The notes beneath the pieces are model-generated. The model made no database searches and was not told the DNA's origin. It was given only the letters and a program-made list of their open reading frames with translations. 64,000 nt of DNA from NCBI RefSeq assembly GCF_004402485.1, contig NZ_SOFG01000012.1, positions 1 to 64,000 on the forward strand. The letters are read 5' to 3'. Source of the DNA: Cryobacterium algoricola (GTDB lineage Bacteria; Actinomycetota; Actinomycetes; Actinomycetales; Microbacteriaceae). The number at the start of each line of letters is the position of its first letter. Within the stretch, counting starts at the first letter, position 1. Shown here one piece after another: positions 1 through 8,887 of the stretch. A program made the position numbers and the translations under genes.

Positions 1-3000
1 AGCCCGCGCCCACCGTGCAGCCGGGCCCGCGGCGCCGCCCGCCGGGTGCTGTGCGCCGTGCGGCCGCCGGAGAGCAGCGCCCGCACCGGCGCGAAGGTGT
101 CGTTGCCGACGAGGCCGGCCCAGACCAGGTCCCAGAGGGCGTCGGCGAGGAGCACGTCGTCCTGGCTGCCGACCGCGTCGGCGAGCTGGCGGAAGAAGAA
201 TCCGCCCCCGCCGCCGAGGGTCGCGAGCACCTCGCGCTGCAGCTCCGTCGTTTCGACGGGGGCCGGCGGCGGCAGGGTGAGCGCGGCGGTCTCGGCGAGG
301 TACAGGCTGATCCAGCCGTCGTTGCCCGCGAGGGTGCCGGCCCCCGCCCAGAGCACCTCGCCCGCGTTGGTGAGTTCGTCGAGCATCGCCGGCCGGTAGT
401 CGCTCACCCGGGCGGGCAACACGAGCGACTCCCAGGCCGACGCCGGGATGCGCGCGCCCTCGAGCTGTTCGATGACGGATGCGACGCCATCGACGCCGCG
501 GAGCCTCCCGCCGACGTGTTGCCAGGCCGGCAGGAACCGGCCGACGGTGACCTGGTCGACGGGTTCGACCTCGTGGCGGAGCGCCGCGAGGGACCGCCTG
601 CGCAGGCGCCGCAGCACCTCGGCGTCGCACCATTCGCTGCCGGTCCCGTGCGGCCTGTACTCGCCCTCCATGACCCGGCGGTCGCCGGCGAGGCGGCGCA
701 GCGCTCCGAGGGCGACGACCGTTCCGAGACCGAAGCGAGCGGCGACATCCGCCGCGGTGAACGGGCCGTGGGTGCGCGCGTACCGGCTGACCAAGTCGCC
801 GAGCGGGTCGGGCACCGCCTCGGTGAAGGCGGCGGGCACGCCGAGCGGCACCGGAACGCCGAGGGCGTCGCGGAGTCGGCTGGCGTCTTCGATCACGGCC
901 CACCACTGGCGGTCAGCGAAGCCGGCCCGCAGCACCCGGCGCGCGGCGACGAGCTCGAGCAGGCCGGTTTCGGCGTCGGGGCCGCCCTGCGTGTCGAGCC
1001 GGGCGGCGACCTCCTCGGTGGTGAGGGGGCCGAGCTGGCGGAGGAGGTCGGCGATGCCCTCGACACCCCGCGCGTGCCGGTCGGCGGGCAGGCGCTGGAG
1101 TTCGGCATCCGTCTGTTCGATCACGGCGGGATCGAGGAGTTCCCGCAGTTCGACCCGGCCGAGCAGTTCGGCGAGGAGGCTCGAGTCGAGGGACAGCGCC
1201 GTCGCGCGGCGTTCGGCGAGCGGAGAGTCGCCCTCGTACATGAACGCGGCGACATAGCCGAAGAGCAGGGTGCTCGCGAACGGGCTCGGCGTTTCGGTGC
1301 GGGTCTCGACGAGCCGGATCGTGCGGCTGTTGATTTTGCGGGTGAGGTCGAGCAGGGCGGGCAGGTCGTAGACGTCCTGCAGGCACTCCCGCACGGTCTC
1401 GAGGATGATCGGGAAGGTCGGGTAGGTGCGGGCGACCTCGAGCAGCTGGGCGGCCTTCTGCCGCTGCTGCCAGAGCGGCGACCGGGTGCCGGGGTTGTAC
1501 TTGGGGAGCAGCAGGGCGCGCGCGGCGCACTCGCGGAACCGGGCCGCGAAGAGGGCGGACCCGCCGACCTCGTCGGTCACGAGCTGCTCGATCTCCTCGG
1601 CCTCGAAGATAAAGAGCTCGGCGCCGGGCGGCTCGGCGTCGGTGTCCGGGATGCGCGCGACGATGCCGTCGTCGCTCGCGACGCATCCGCCGTCGAGTCC
1701 GTAGCGTTCCCGCACCCGGGCGGCGACCGCGAGCGCCCACGGCGCGTGCACCTGCATGCCGTATGCGGAATGCAGGATCACCCGCCAGTCGCCGAGTTCG
1801 TCGCGGAACCGTTCGACGACGAGGGTGCGGTCGGTCGGGAGCTGCCCGGTGGCCGCGCGCTGGTCGCCGAGGAAGGTGAGCAGGTTGTTGGCGGCGCGCT
1901 CGTCGAGCCCGCCGGTCGCGCAGCGGGCCCGCGCGGCGGCCTCGGGCAGGGCGGAGACCTCGCGGACGAAGGCGCCGACGGCCTCCCCGAGTTCCGCGGG
2001 CCGGCCCAGGCCGTCACCCTTCCAGAACGGCAGCCGCCCCGGCTCGCCGAAGGCCGGGAGCACGAGCACCCGGTCGTGGGTGATTTCCTGGATCCGCCAG
2101 CTCGTGGTGCCGAGGGCGAAGACGTCGCCGACCCGGGATTCGTAGACCATCTCCTCGTCGAGTTCACCGACCCGACGGCCCGTCGCCTGGTCGCCGCCGA
2201 CCATGAAGACGCCGAAGAGCCCGCGGTCGGGGATGGTGCCGCCGCTCGTGACGGCGAGGCGTTGCGCGCCGGGGCGCCCGGTGAGCAGGCCGGTGTCGCG
2301 GTCCCAGACGATCCGGGGGCGCAGCTCGGCGAACTGGTCCGAGGGGTATCGCCCGGCGAGGAGGTCGAGGGTGGCCTCGTACGCCGAGCGGGGCAGACCC
2401 TGGAACGGGGCGCTGCGACGCACGATGTCAAACCAGTCCTCGGCCTGGATCGGCTCGAGTGCGACCGCGGCGACGGTCTGCTGGGCGAGGATGTCGAGCG
2501 GGTTGGAGGGCACCGCGATCGATTCGATCAGCCCGGCGACCATCCGCTCGGCGGCGACGGCGGCGTGGATGAGGTCGGCACGATGCTTGGGGTAGATCAC
2601 GCCGCGGGAGATCTCGCCGACCTGGTGCCCGGCGCGGCCGACTCGCTGCAGCCCGCTCGCGACGGAGGGCGGAGACTCGACCTGCACGACGAGGTCGACC
2701 GCGCCCATGTCGATGCCGAGTTCGAGGCTCGAGGTCGCGACGACGCAGCGCAGGCGGCCGGCCTTGAGGTCCTCCTCGATCATCGACCGCTGTTCCTTGC
2801 TCACCGAGCCGTGGTGCGCGCGGGCCAGGAGGGGCTCGGCCCCCGCGCTCTGGCCGCTCGCGCCCATCAGGTCGGCGGGCGGGCGTGCCGGCGTCGGGTT
2901 CGGGTTCGCCCCGTTCCCCGCGGCGCGGCCGTGGTCGCCGAGCGCGGCGGGGCTCCCGGCGGCGTACCCGTCGTTCCCTGCAGCGGATGCGGAGACCCGC

Positions 3001-4052
3001 GTCGCCCCGACCGGCGCGAGCTCGCCCTCGGCCCGGTCCGCGGCATCCGCCAGACGACCGGAGTAGATCTCGTTGAAGCGCGCGGTCAGGCGTTCGGCGA
3101 GGCGGCGCGAGTTCGCGAAGACGATGGACGAGGAATGCGCGAGCACCTCGTCGACGATGGCCTCTTCGACATGCGGCCAGATCGAACCGGCCTGCGGTGC
3201 TGCCGCCGCGGTCGACCCCTCGCGTTCGGGAACGGGGCCGAGCTGGGTCATGTCGTCGACGGGGACCACGACGCGGAGGTCGAAGCGTTTGCCCGCTGCG
3301 GGATTGACGATCTGCACCGGGGCGGCGCCGCCGAGGAACCGGGCGACCTCCGCCGCCGGGCGGACCGTCGCCGAGAGGCCGATCCGCTGCGCGGGGCGCG
3401 CCAGGAGTTCGTCGAGGCGTTCGAGGGAGACGGCGAGGTGGGCGCCGCGCTTGCTCGCGGCGACGGCGTGCACCTCGTCGATGATGACGGTGTCGACGCC
3501 GCGCAGAGAGTCGCGGGCCGCGGAGGTGAGCATCAGGAAGAGTGACTCCGGCGTCGTGATCAGGATGTCGGGGGGCGTCTTCACGAGGGTGCGCCGGTCG
3601 GCGGCCGGGGTGTCCCCCGAGCGAACGCCGACGGTCACCGTGACCGGGGGGAAGCCGAGCCGGGCCGCGGCCTGCGTGATGCCGACGAGCGGGGCGCGGA
3701 GGTTCCGTTCGACGTCGACGCCGAGCGCCTTGAGCGGGGAGATGTAGAGCACCCGGGTGCGCGGGAGCGAGACACCGACGGGCCCGGCGGCACTGGCAGC
3801 GGCCCCCGGTGCGTTCGCGGCGGCATCCGTGGACGGGACGGGTGGCACAGACGGCGCCGGTGTCGCCAGCCGGTCGATGGCCCACAGGAAGGCTGCGAGG
3901 GTCTTGCCCGAGCCGGTCGGGGCGACGACGAGCGCGTGCGAGCCCCGGGAGATGGCGTCCCAGGCGCCGAGTTGGGCCTCGGTCGGCGCGGCGAAGGCCT
4001 GGGCGAACCAGGCCCGGGTGGCGGGCGAGAATCTCTGGAGGACCTCGGTCAT
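1..4052 (-). CDS. lhr: Lhr-type ATP-dependent DNA helicase, 3' end off window
   Basis: About 1,350 residues are visible and the gene runs off the left edge, so the C-terminus is missing. It belongs to the Lhr (large helicase-related) superfamily 2 helicases, 3'-to-5' DNA translocases linked to DNA repair. Walker A APTGSGKT lies at residues 44-51, the DEVH box at 192-195, then an LSAT motif and an RVGRAGHQ-type motif VI. An Ala/Gly/Pro-rich linker (about 2840-3050) splits the second RecA domain between the NSRR and ARAHHGS segments. The winged-helix and Lhr-core regions follow. The ATG at 4050-4052 has a GGGGAG ribosome site just upstream; the ATG 8 nt further up is closed by a stop after two codons. 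The gene lies 49 nt downstream of the SseB-like gene on the same strand. The family call is secure; the exact role here is inferred. Confidence 0.95.
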   Translation of the reverse strand, partial: MTEVLQRFSPATRAWFAQAFAAPTEAQLGAWDAISRGSHALVVAPTGSGKTLAAFLWAIDRLATPAPSVPPVPSTDAAANAPGAAASAAGPVGVSLPRTRVLYISPLKALGVDVERNLRAPLVGITQAAARLGFPPVTVTVGVRSGDTPAADRRTLVKTPPDILITTPESLFLMLTSAARDSLRGVDTVIIDEVHAVAASKRGAHLAVSLERLDELLARPAQRIGLSATVRPAAEVARFLGGAAPVQIVNPAAGKRFDLRVVVPVDDMTQLGPVPEREGSTAAAAPQAGSIWPHVEEAIVDEVLAHSSSIVFANSRRLAERLTARFNEIYSGRLADAADRAEGELAPVGATRVSASAAGNDGYAAGSPAALGDHGRAAGNGANPNPTPARPPADLMGASGQSAGAEPLLARAHHGSVSKEQRSMIEEDLKAGRLRCVVATSSLELGIDMGAVDLVVQVESPPSVASGLQRVGRAGHQVGEISRGVIYPKHRADLIHAAVAAERMVAGLIESIAVPSNPLDILAQQTVAAVALEPIQAEDWFDIVRRSAPFQGLPRSAYEATLDLLAGRYPSDQFAELRPRIVWDRDTGLLTGRPGAQRLAVTSGGTIPDRGLFGVFMVGGDQATGRRVGELDEEMVYESRVGDVFALGTTSWRIQEITHDRVLVLPAFGEPGRLPFWKGDGLGRPAELGEAVGAFVREVSALPEAAARARCATGGLDERAANNLLTFLGDQRAATGQLPTDRTLVVERFRDELGDWRVILHSAYGMQVHAPWALAVAARVRERYGLDGGCVASDDGIVARIPDTDAEPPGAELFIFEAEEIEQLVTDEVGGSALFAARFRECAARALLLPKYNPGTRSPLWQQRQKAAQLLEVARTYPTFPIILETVRECLQDVYDLPALLDLTRKINSRTIRLVETRTETPSPFASTLLFGYVAAFMYEGDSPLAERRATALSLDSSLLAELLGRVELRELLDPAVIEQTDAELQRLPADRHARGVEGIADLLRQLGPLTTEEVAARLDTQGGPDAETGLLELVAARRVLRAGFADRQWWAVIEDASRLRDALGVPVPLGVPAAFTEAVPDPLGDLVSRYARTHGPFTAADVAARFGLGTVVALGALRRLAGDRRVMEGEYRPHGTGSEWCDAEVLRRLRRRSLAALRHEVEPVDQVTVGRFLPAWQHVGGRLRGVDGVASVIEQLEGARIPASAWESLVLPARVSDYRPAMLDELTNAGEVLWAGAGTLAGNDGWISLYLAETAALTLPPPAPVETTELQREVLATLGGGGGFFFRQLADAVGSQDDVLLADALWDLVWAGLVGNDTFAPVRALLSGGRTAHSTRRAAPRARLHGGRG

Positions 4053-4101
4053 CTCCCCATTCTCCCCGTCACCCCTGACAGTGTGCGCCGCGGACTCCTG
4101 A

Positions 4102-4923
4102 TCAGTGCGACGCGGCGAGCTGTACCCGCAGGGAATCGACCTGGGTGGCGATCGTGTCACTCGCCGACCAGCGGGCGGCGAGCCGGGCGAGCGTCGCATC
4201 GAGTTCCACGCGGGTGAGGCCGTCGACGAGTTCGAGGCGCACCACGAGCTCGGGCCCGGCGAGCCGGCCGAACGGGTCGCCCGCGGAGAGGGCGACGCCG
4301 AGCACGCTCAGTTCGCTCGCGATCGACGCCGCGAAGGCATCCGCGACGGTACGGCTCGCGTAGCTCGGCGTCCACGGCTGGCCCTGCGCGATGGCCCAGA
4401 GGGCCGGCCGACGCACAACGTATTCGGTCGGTGCGGTCGGGTCGAGCACGACGAGGTCGGTGTTCTCCTGCGCCGCGGCGAGGGCGATCCGGATGCCGTC
4501 GGCCGGCACCGGCCGTGCCGCCCTGTTCCACGCGTTCATGGCTTCGGCCGAGGTGAACACCGGCAGAACGTTCCGCCCGTCCGGGCCGGCGACGGTGATG
4601 ATCGAGAGTTCCTGGGTCTTGTCGACGAGGAGGCCGGCCTCGGTGTGGCCGACATCGCCGAGCGCCGTCACGAGCGGGATCAGCAGCCGGGACGTGCGGA
4701 TCGCCTCGACGACGGCCTCCTCCCCCGACTCCCGGTCCCGGTAGCGGGCGAGGGCGGCGAGCAGTTCGACCGGGGCCGATCCGTCATCGTCGGCGTGGTC
4801 GTTGGCCTCGAAGGCCCGGCCGGCCCAGGGCTGCCCGGCGGAGTCGGCGGGCACGCCGGGGCCGCCCGGTCCCTCCGGGCCCCGGGGCAGGCCGGTCGAT
4901 CCGAGATTAACGGCCGGCGACAT
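4102..4923 (-). CDS. SseB-family protein
   Basis: A 273-residue cytosolic protein with a Gly/Pro-rich N-terminus (about 1-45) followed by two related alpha/beta segments. The segments contain stretches such as [14 protein letters not shown] and [14 protein letters not shown], typical of SseB N- and C-terminal domains. In enterobacteria SseB is described as an enhancer of serine sensitivity; its biochemical role is not established. The start overlaps the end of priA by 17 nt, so the gene looks like the last member of the histidine operon. That position is common in actinobacteria. The ATG at 4923 was chosen; a GTG 12 nt upstream (4935) is in frame and possible. Confidence 0.78.
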   Translation of the reverse strand: MSPAVNLGSTGLPRGPEGPGGPGVPADSAGQPWAGRAFEANDHADDDGSAPVELLAALARYRDRESGEEAVVEAIRTSRLLIPLVTALGDVGHTEAGLLVDKTQELSIITVAGPDGRNVLPVFTSAEAMNAWNRAARPVPADGIRIALAAAQENTDLVVLDPTAPTEYVVRRPALWAIAQGQPWTPSYASRTVADAFAASIASELSVLGVALSAGDPFGRLAGPELVVRLELVDGLTRVELDATLARLAARWSASDTIATQVDSLRVQLAASH

Positions 4924-5647
4924 CCAGGGCCTCACCGAGGGTGAAGGCGCCGGCGTAGAGCGCCTTGCCCACGATCGCTCCCTCGAGTCCGAGCGGGACC
5001 AGTTCGCGCAGGGCGACGAGATCGGCCAGGCTCGAGATGCCGCCGGAGGCGACGACGGGCCGGTCGGTGTGCTCGAGCACCTGACGGAGCAGGTCGAGGT
5101 TCGGACCCTGCAGGGTGCCGTCCTTGGTGACGTCGGTCACCACGTAGCGGGAGCAGCCGGCCTCTTCGAGGCGGGCGAGCACCTCCCAGAGATCGCCGCC
5201 CTCCTTCGTCCAGCCGCGGGCGGCGAGGGTCGTGCCGCGCACGTCGAGGCCGACGGCGACCTGGTCACCGTGCTCGGAGATCACGCGGGCGGCCCAGTCC
5301 GGGTTCTCCAGGGCTGCGGTGCCGAGGTTGATCCGGCTGACACCCGCGCCGAGCGCCGCCTGCAGGGAGGCATCGTCACGGATGCCGCCGGACAGTTCGA
5401 TCTTGACTCCGGTGACCTCGCGGATGACCCGGCTGATCACCTCGGTGTTGGTGCCGCGCCCGAAGGCGGCGTCGAGGTCGACGAGGTGGAGCCACTCGGC
5501 GCCCTGGCGTGCCCAGTCGAGGGCGGCGTCGACGGGGTCTCCGTAGTTGGTCTCGGTGCCGGCCTCACCCTGGGTGAGACGCACGGCCTTGCCGTCTGCG
5601 ACGTCGACGGCCGGGAGCAGGACGAGGCGGGTGGTGGTTTCAGTCAC
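4907..5647 (-). CDS. priA: Phosphoribosyl isomerase A (HisA/TrpF bifunctional)
   Basis: A 246-residue (beta/alpha)8 barrel that isomerises ProFAR to PRFAR in histidine synthesis. In actinobacteria it usually also does the TrpF step of tryptophan synthesis. The N-terminal catalytic Asp is in the [15 protein letters not shown] segment; the second lies in [12 protein letters not shown]. Phosphate-binding segments such as SGGI and ASGGISS are present. The GTETNYGDP loop is the usual PriA signature rather than that of enterobacterial HisA. It sits downstream of hisH with a 63-nt gap and upstream of the SseB-like gene with overlap. Whether a separate trpF exists elsewhere cannot be seen here. Confidence 0.95.
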   Translation of the reverse strand: MTETTTRLVLLPAVDVADGKAVRLTQGEAGTETNYGDPVDAALDWARQGAEWLHLVDLDAAFGRGTNTEVISRVIREVTGVKIELSGGIRDDASLQAALGAGVSRINLGTAALENPDWAARVISEHGDQVAVGLDVRGTTLAARGWTKEGGDLWEVLARLEEAGCSRYVVTDVTKDGTLQGPNLDLLRQVLEHTDRPVVASGGISSLADLVALRELVPLGLEGAIVGKALYAGAFTLGEALDVAGR

Positions 5648-5710
5648 GGTAGTCCTCAGATCAGTGATGGTGGTGCGGCCGGGCCGCCGAACAGAAGCGA
5701 ACGGGGACGG

Positions 5711-6343
5711 TCAGTCCCGCAGGGTGCCGATCCAGTTCTTCAGCAGGCGGATGCCGGCCTCACCGGATTTCTCCGGGTGGAACTGGGTCGCGGACAGCGG
5801 TCCGTTCTCGACAGCGGCGAGGAACGGTCCGCCGTGTTCCGCCCAGGTCAGCCGGGGGCGTGGGAACGGCGGCGTGACCTCGAGCGTCCACTCCTGGGCG
5901 GCGAAGGAGTGCACGAAGTAGAACCGCTCGTCCTCGATGCCGGCGAAGAGGCGCGAGTCCGGGTCGGGGGTGACGGTGTTCCAGCCCATGTGCGGCAGGA
6001 TCTTCGCGGGCAGCTGGGTGACGGTGCCCGGCCATTCGCCGAGTCCCTCGGTGTCGGAGCCGCGTTCGACGCCGTGCTCGAACAGCACCTGCATGCCCAC
6101 GCAGATGCCGAGCACCGGGCGTCCCCCGGCGATGCGGCGGTCGACGATCTCGTCGCCGCGCACGGCGGTGAGGGCGCCCATCACGGCGCTGAAGGCCCCG
6201 ACGCCGGGTACGACGAGGCCGGACGCCTCGAGGGCGGTGCGGCGGTCGCTCGTCAGGGTGACGTCGGCCCCGGCGAGTTCGAGCGCCTTGACGGCCGAGT
6301 GCACGTTGCCCGTGCCGTAGTCGAACACGACGACGCTCGTCAC
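5711..6343 (-). CDS. hisH: Imidazole glycerol phosphate synthase, glutaminase subunit HisH
   Basis: A 210-residue class I glutamine amidotransferase that supplies ammonia to HisF (not in this window) for IGP and AICAR formation. The nucleophilic Cys is in [10 protein letters not shown], and the catalytic His-x-Glu is in [12 protein letters not shown] near the C-terminus. The N-terminal VVFDYGTGN segment is typical. The start overlaps the stop of hisB by 4 nt, so the two are translationally coupled. Length is normal for the family. Confidence 0.96.
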   Translation of the reverse strand: MTSVVVFDYGTGNVHSAVKALELAGADVTLTSDRRTALEASGLVVPGVGAFSAVMGALTAVRGDEIVDRRIAGGRPVLGICVGMQVLFEHGVERGSDTEGLGEWPGTVTQLPAKILPHMGWNTVTPDPDSRLFAGIEDERFYFVHSFAAQEWTLEVTPPFPRPRLTWAEHGGPFLAAVENGPLSATQFHPEKSGEAGIRLLKNWIGTLRD

Positions 6344-6978
6344 AGGGCGCCCTTGGTCGACGGCACGCCGGAGACGAGCGGGTCGTAGGCCTTGGCCTGG
6401 CGGAACGCGCGGGCGAAGGCCTTGAACTCGGCCTCGGCGATGTGGTGCGGGTCGCGGCCTCCGAGCACGGTGACGTGCACGGTGAGGGCGGCGTTGAACG
6501 CGATCGCCTCGAAGACGTGGCGCACCATCGAGCCGGTGAAGTGACCGCCGATCAGGTGGAACTCGAAGCCGGCCGGCTCCCCGGTGTGCACGAGGTACGG
6601 GCGTCCCGAGATGTCGACGACGGCCTGGGCGAGGGCCTCGTCGAGCGGCACGAGGGCGTCGCCGTAGCGGGAGATGCCGGACTTGTCTCCGAGCGCCTGC
6701 CGGATGGCGAGGCCGAGCACGATGCCGACGTCTTCGACGGTGTGGTGCACATCGATCTCGATGTCTCCCGAGGCCCGCACGGTGAGGTCGGTCAGGGAGT
6801 GCTTGGCGAACGCGGTGAGCAGGTGGTCGTAGAACGGCACCGAGGTGTGGATGTCGGACACGCCGGTGCCGTCGAGGTTGATCGTCAGGTCGATGCTCGA
6901 CTCGCTGGTCTCCCGCCGCAGGTGTGCGATGCGGGCCTGTGCGGTCGATGACTGTGCGGCCGGTGACTGTGAGCTCAT
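6340..6978 (-). CDS. hisB: Imidazoleglycerol-phosphate dehydratase HisB
   Basis: A 212-residue monofunctional IGPD, the sixth step of histidine synthesis, Mn-dependent. The metal-binding histidines are visible in [10 protein letters not shown] and in [17 protein letters not shown]. An HTS-type substrate loop is present ([14 protein letters not shown]). There is no fused phosphatase domain, as usual outside enterobacteria. A TAAACT box lies 6 nt before the ATG with no Shine-Dalgarno sequence, so hisB may also be read from its own leaderless transcript in addition to read-through from hisC. Confidence 0.96.
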   Translation of the reverse strand: MSSQSPAAQSSTAQARIAHLRRETSESSIDLTINLDGTGVSDIHTSVPFYDHLLTAFAKHSLTDLTVRASGDIEIDVHHTVEDVGIVLGLAIRQALGDKSGISRYGDALVPLDEALAQAVVDISGRPYLVHTGEPAGFEFHLIGGHFTGSMVRHVFEAIAFNAALTVHVTVLGGRDPHHIAEAEFKAFARAFRQAKAYDPLVSGVPSTKGAL

Positions 6979-6984
6979 GCGGCT

Positions 6985-6990
6985 AGTTTA
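6985..6990 (-). promoter_or_regulatory. Candidate leaderless -10 box of hisB
   Basis: TAAACT on the minus strand, exactly 6 nt before the hisB ATG, with no ribosome-binding site between. The spacing fits transcription starting at or next to the A of ATG, as in the leaderless class known from mycobacteria. No convincing -35 was seen. Confidence 0.55.
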
Positions 6991-7003
6991 TTGGCCCGGA
7001 CGG

Positions 7004-8083
7004 CTACGCGTGGCCCAGTGCCTCGAGGGCGTCGAGGAAGACAGTCGTCTCGCGCTCGGTGCCGGCGGTGACCCGCAGGTGGCCGGGGATCCCGACGTCG
7101 CGCACGAGGATGCCCTCGGCAAGTAGCGCCTCGAACGTGCCGCGCGGGTCGGAGACACCGCCGAAGAGCACGAAGTTGCTGCCGCTGCGGAGGGGCTGGT
7201 ATCCGAGCCGGCGCAGTTCGGTGACGAGACGGTCGCGCTGGCCGCGGATGTCGTCGACCATGCGCAGCATTTCGGGCGTGTGCGCGAATGCGGCAACGGC
7301 CGCCGCCTGGGTCAGCGCGGAGAGGTGGTACGGCAGGCGCACGAGCCGGAGCGCATCCGTCACGGCAGGGTCGGCCGCGAGGTAGCCCACCCGGGCGCCG
7401 GCGAACGCGAAGGCCTTGCTCATCGTGCGGGAGACCAGCAGGCGCTCCCGCCCGGGCAGCAGGGTGAGAGCGGATGCCGTCCCCACCGGGGCGAATTCGG
7501 CGTAGGCCTCGTCGACGACCACGATGCCGTCGCAGGCGTCATAGACGGCGGCGATCACATCGAGCGAGAGCGGGGTGCCTGTCGGGTTGTTCGGGGAGCA
7601 CAGGAAGACGAGGTCGGGATTGACGCGATTGACCCACTCGACGGCGCGCTTCGGGGTGAGTTCGAAGTCGGCGTCGCGGTCACCGGCGATCCAGCGCGTC
7701 CCGGTGCCCGAGGCGAGCAGCGGGTACATCGAATACGTGGGGGCGAAACCAAGCAGGGTGCGTCCCGGACCGCCGAAGGCCTGGAGCACCTGCTGGAGAA
7801 CCTCATTGGAGCCGTTGGCGGCCCAGATGTTCTGGCGGGTGAGACCGTGTCCCAGGTAGCGGGCCATCGCCTCGCGCAGTTCGGTGAATTCCCGGTCCGG
7901 GTACCGGTTGATCCCCCGGATCGCGGCGGCCAGTGCGGCGGCGATGTCGACGGCCACGTCCTCGGGGATGCCGTGGGTGTTCTCATTCACGTTGAGAGCG
8001 ACCGGCACGTGCAGCTGGGGCGCCCCGTAGGGAGTGAGCCCGCGCAGGTTGTCGCGGAGGGGCAGGTCGTTGAGACTGGTCAC
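7004..8083 (-). CDS. hisC: Histidinol-phosphate aminotransferase HisC
   Basis: A 359-residue PLP enzyme of fold type I that makes histidinol phosphate from imidazole acetol phosphate. The PLP lysine is in SRTMSKAFAFAG. The family segments NVNENTHGIP, AANGSNEVLQQ, SPNNPTG and VVVDEAYAEF are all present. The start is uncertain. The GTG at 8083 gives the usual N-terminus and lies 7 nt after TATTAT, which would make it leaderless. ATG codons at 8092 and 8107 are in frame and would add 3 or 8 residues. hisD, usually next to hisC, is absent; a tandem array and the LysM/lexA pair lie upstream instead. Confidence 0.94.
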   Translation of the reverse strand: MTSLNDLPLRDNLRGLTPYGAPQLHVPVALNVNENTHGIPEDVAVDIAAALAAAIRGINRYPDREFTELREAMARYLGHGLTRQNIWAANGSNEVLQQVLQAFGGPGRTLLGFAPTYSMYPLLASGTGTRWIAGDRDADFELTPKRAVEWVNRVNPDLVFLCSPNNPTGTPLSLDVIAAVYDACDGIVVVDEAYAEFAPVGTASALTLLPGRERLLVSRTMSKAFAFAGARVGYLAADPAVTDALRLVRLPYHLSALTQAAAVAAFAHTPEMLRMVDDIRGQRDRLVTELRRLGYQPLRSGSNFVLFGGVSDPRGTFEALLAEGILVRDVGIPGHLRVTAGTERETTVFLDALEALGHA

Positions 8084-8120
8084 TCCCCCCATAATACCGG
8101 TGGGCATGTTGACGATGGTT

Positions 8121-8248
8121 CAGTATTCAGCCGGCCCCGTGCTCGGCTCGCCCTGTATTCAGCCCGCTCAGTAATCAGCCGACTCGGCGTTGAGCCTGCT
8201 CGGTATACAGCCGGCTCGGTGTTCAGTCAGCTCAATATTCGGCGGGAA
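8121..8248. repeat. Eight degenerate 16-nt tandem units
   Basis: Exactly eight contiguous 16-nt units, phased from 8121. On the plus strand they read roughly C[AG]GTATTCAGCCGGCT, for example CTGTATTCAGCCCGCT (8153), CAGTAATCAGCCGACT (8169) and CGGTATACAGCCGGCT (8201). The last unit overlaps the 3' end of the LysM gene and includes its TGA stop (8232-8234). Seen from that gene, the array looks like repeated copies of its stop-codon region. There is no spacer diversity and no palindromic unit, so it is not CRISPR-like. Confidence 0.85.
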
Positions 8249-8594
8249 GGGCCAGGCGCTGGCCGGGCTGCACGCTCTCGGAGGGCAGCTGGTTCAGGTT
8301 GACGATGTCGGCGATGACCTCGCGTGGGTCGGCGGAGGGCGCGATGTGCTCGGCGAGCTGCCACAAGGACTGGCCCGACTGGATCGTGACGTAGTCGAAC
8401 GTCGTTGCGCTGTCGCTCGCGCCGCTGCCGCTCAGTGTGCTGCCGTCTGCGGCGGCGAGGCCGCCGTTGAGTGCGAGGGCGAGGGCGCCCACGACGAGGG
8501 GGACGGCGGCGGCGGCGGTCAGCACGGCACGACCGCGCCGCGTGATGCGCAGCCGGGTGTGCGCCCCCGGGACCAGCTCGATTGTTGTGCTCAT
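8232..8594 (-). CDS. LysM-domain membrane protein, SOS-linked, ChiZ/DivS-like position
   Basis: A 120-residue protein with a basic cytoplasmic N-terminus, one membrane helix (about 22-48), a short Ser/Gly linker and an extracytoplasmic LysM domain (about 67-117) that should bind peptidoglycan. It is divergent from lexA, and a LexA-like box overlaps its -10. M. tuberculosis Rv2719c (ChiZ) and C. glutamicum divS hold the same place beside lexA and restrain cell division after DNA damage. By position and domain I infer the same role here; sequence alone does not prove it. The ATG at 8594 has an AGGAGG site. Upstream in-frame codons reach 8684 but would run through the promoter. Confidence 0.85.
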   Translation of the reverse strand: MSTTIELVPGAHTRLRITRRGRAVLTAAAAVPLVVGALALALNGGLAAADGSTLSGSGASDSATTFDYVTIQSGQSLWQLAEHIAPSADPREVIADIVNLNQLPSESVQPGQRLALPAEY

Positions 8595-8610
8595 GTCTGC
8601 CTCCTGTGTA

Positions 8611-8648
8611 TTCGTATCCGGCTCTCGGCCGGGAGAGCCGGATACGAA
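8611..8648 (-). promoter_or_regulatory. 16-bp perfect inverted repeat in LysM gene leader
   Basis: Arms TTCGTATCCGGCTCTC (8611-8626) and GAGAGCCGGATACGAA (8633-8648) are perfectly complementary around a 6-nt loop. The stem lies between the predicted promoter and the AGGAGG site of the LysM gene, so it would form in its 5' leader. It could limit translation or end transcripts early; there is no U tract on either strand. Confidence 0.8.
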
Positions 8649-8657
8649 GCTATGTTC

Positions 8658-8671
8658 CGAATATATATTCG
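8658..8671. promoter_or_regulatory. LexA (SOS) box at lexA/LysM promoters
   Basis: CGAATATATATTCG, a perfect 14-bp palindrome of the CGAA-N6-TTCG type, close to the Gram-positive SOS consensus. It covers the -10 of the LysM gene and lies upstream of lexA. The same half-sites recur at recA (21824-21837), which supports the call. Confidence 0.8.
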
Positions 8672-8688
8672 ATTGTTCGAACAATCAA
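8660..8688 (-). promoter_or_regulatory. Promoter of the LysM-domain gene
   Basis: On the minus strand, TTGATT (8683-8688), a 17-nt spacer, then TATATT (8660-8665). This is a near-consensus housekeeping promoter. The -10 lies inside the SOS box, and the spacer holds the second palindrome, so bound LexA would block it. Confidence 0.75.
8671..8686. promoter_or_regulatory. Second palindrome in lexA/LysM intergenic region
   Basis: GATTGTTCGAACAATC, a perfect 16-bp palindrome that directly abuts the SOS box and shares its last base. Its GTTC/GAAC halves are in inverted order relative to a normal LexA box, so it may be a second, different operator or an alternative LexA contact. Confidence 0.6.
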
Positions 8689-8887
8689 GACTTTCTCCGG
8701 TTATTATTGGGGTGAAGTACACGACACACTCGAATGAATGTCTCTATTTCGCCCCACGCTGGTTACAGTTTCGATTGACTGGTGTGAACTCAACCAGCGA
8801 CCACTGACATTCGGATACGGTCGCCTCACGGCATCCGCCGCGGCGACCGACCATCACCCGCCCACCGCCACCGACAGGAGCGACATC

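Noticed and set aside
15-3545. Open frame of 1,176 codons on the plus strand
   Set aside because: It is antisense to lhr. The minus strand holds all helicase motifs in one frame; the plus-strand product is Gly/Arg/Glu-rich without any fold, a common artefact of high-GC coding DNA.
8121-8248. CRISPR-like array
   Set aside because: Units are directly joined without spacers, are degenerate, and no cas gene is nearby.
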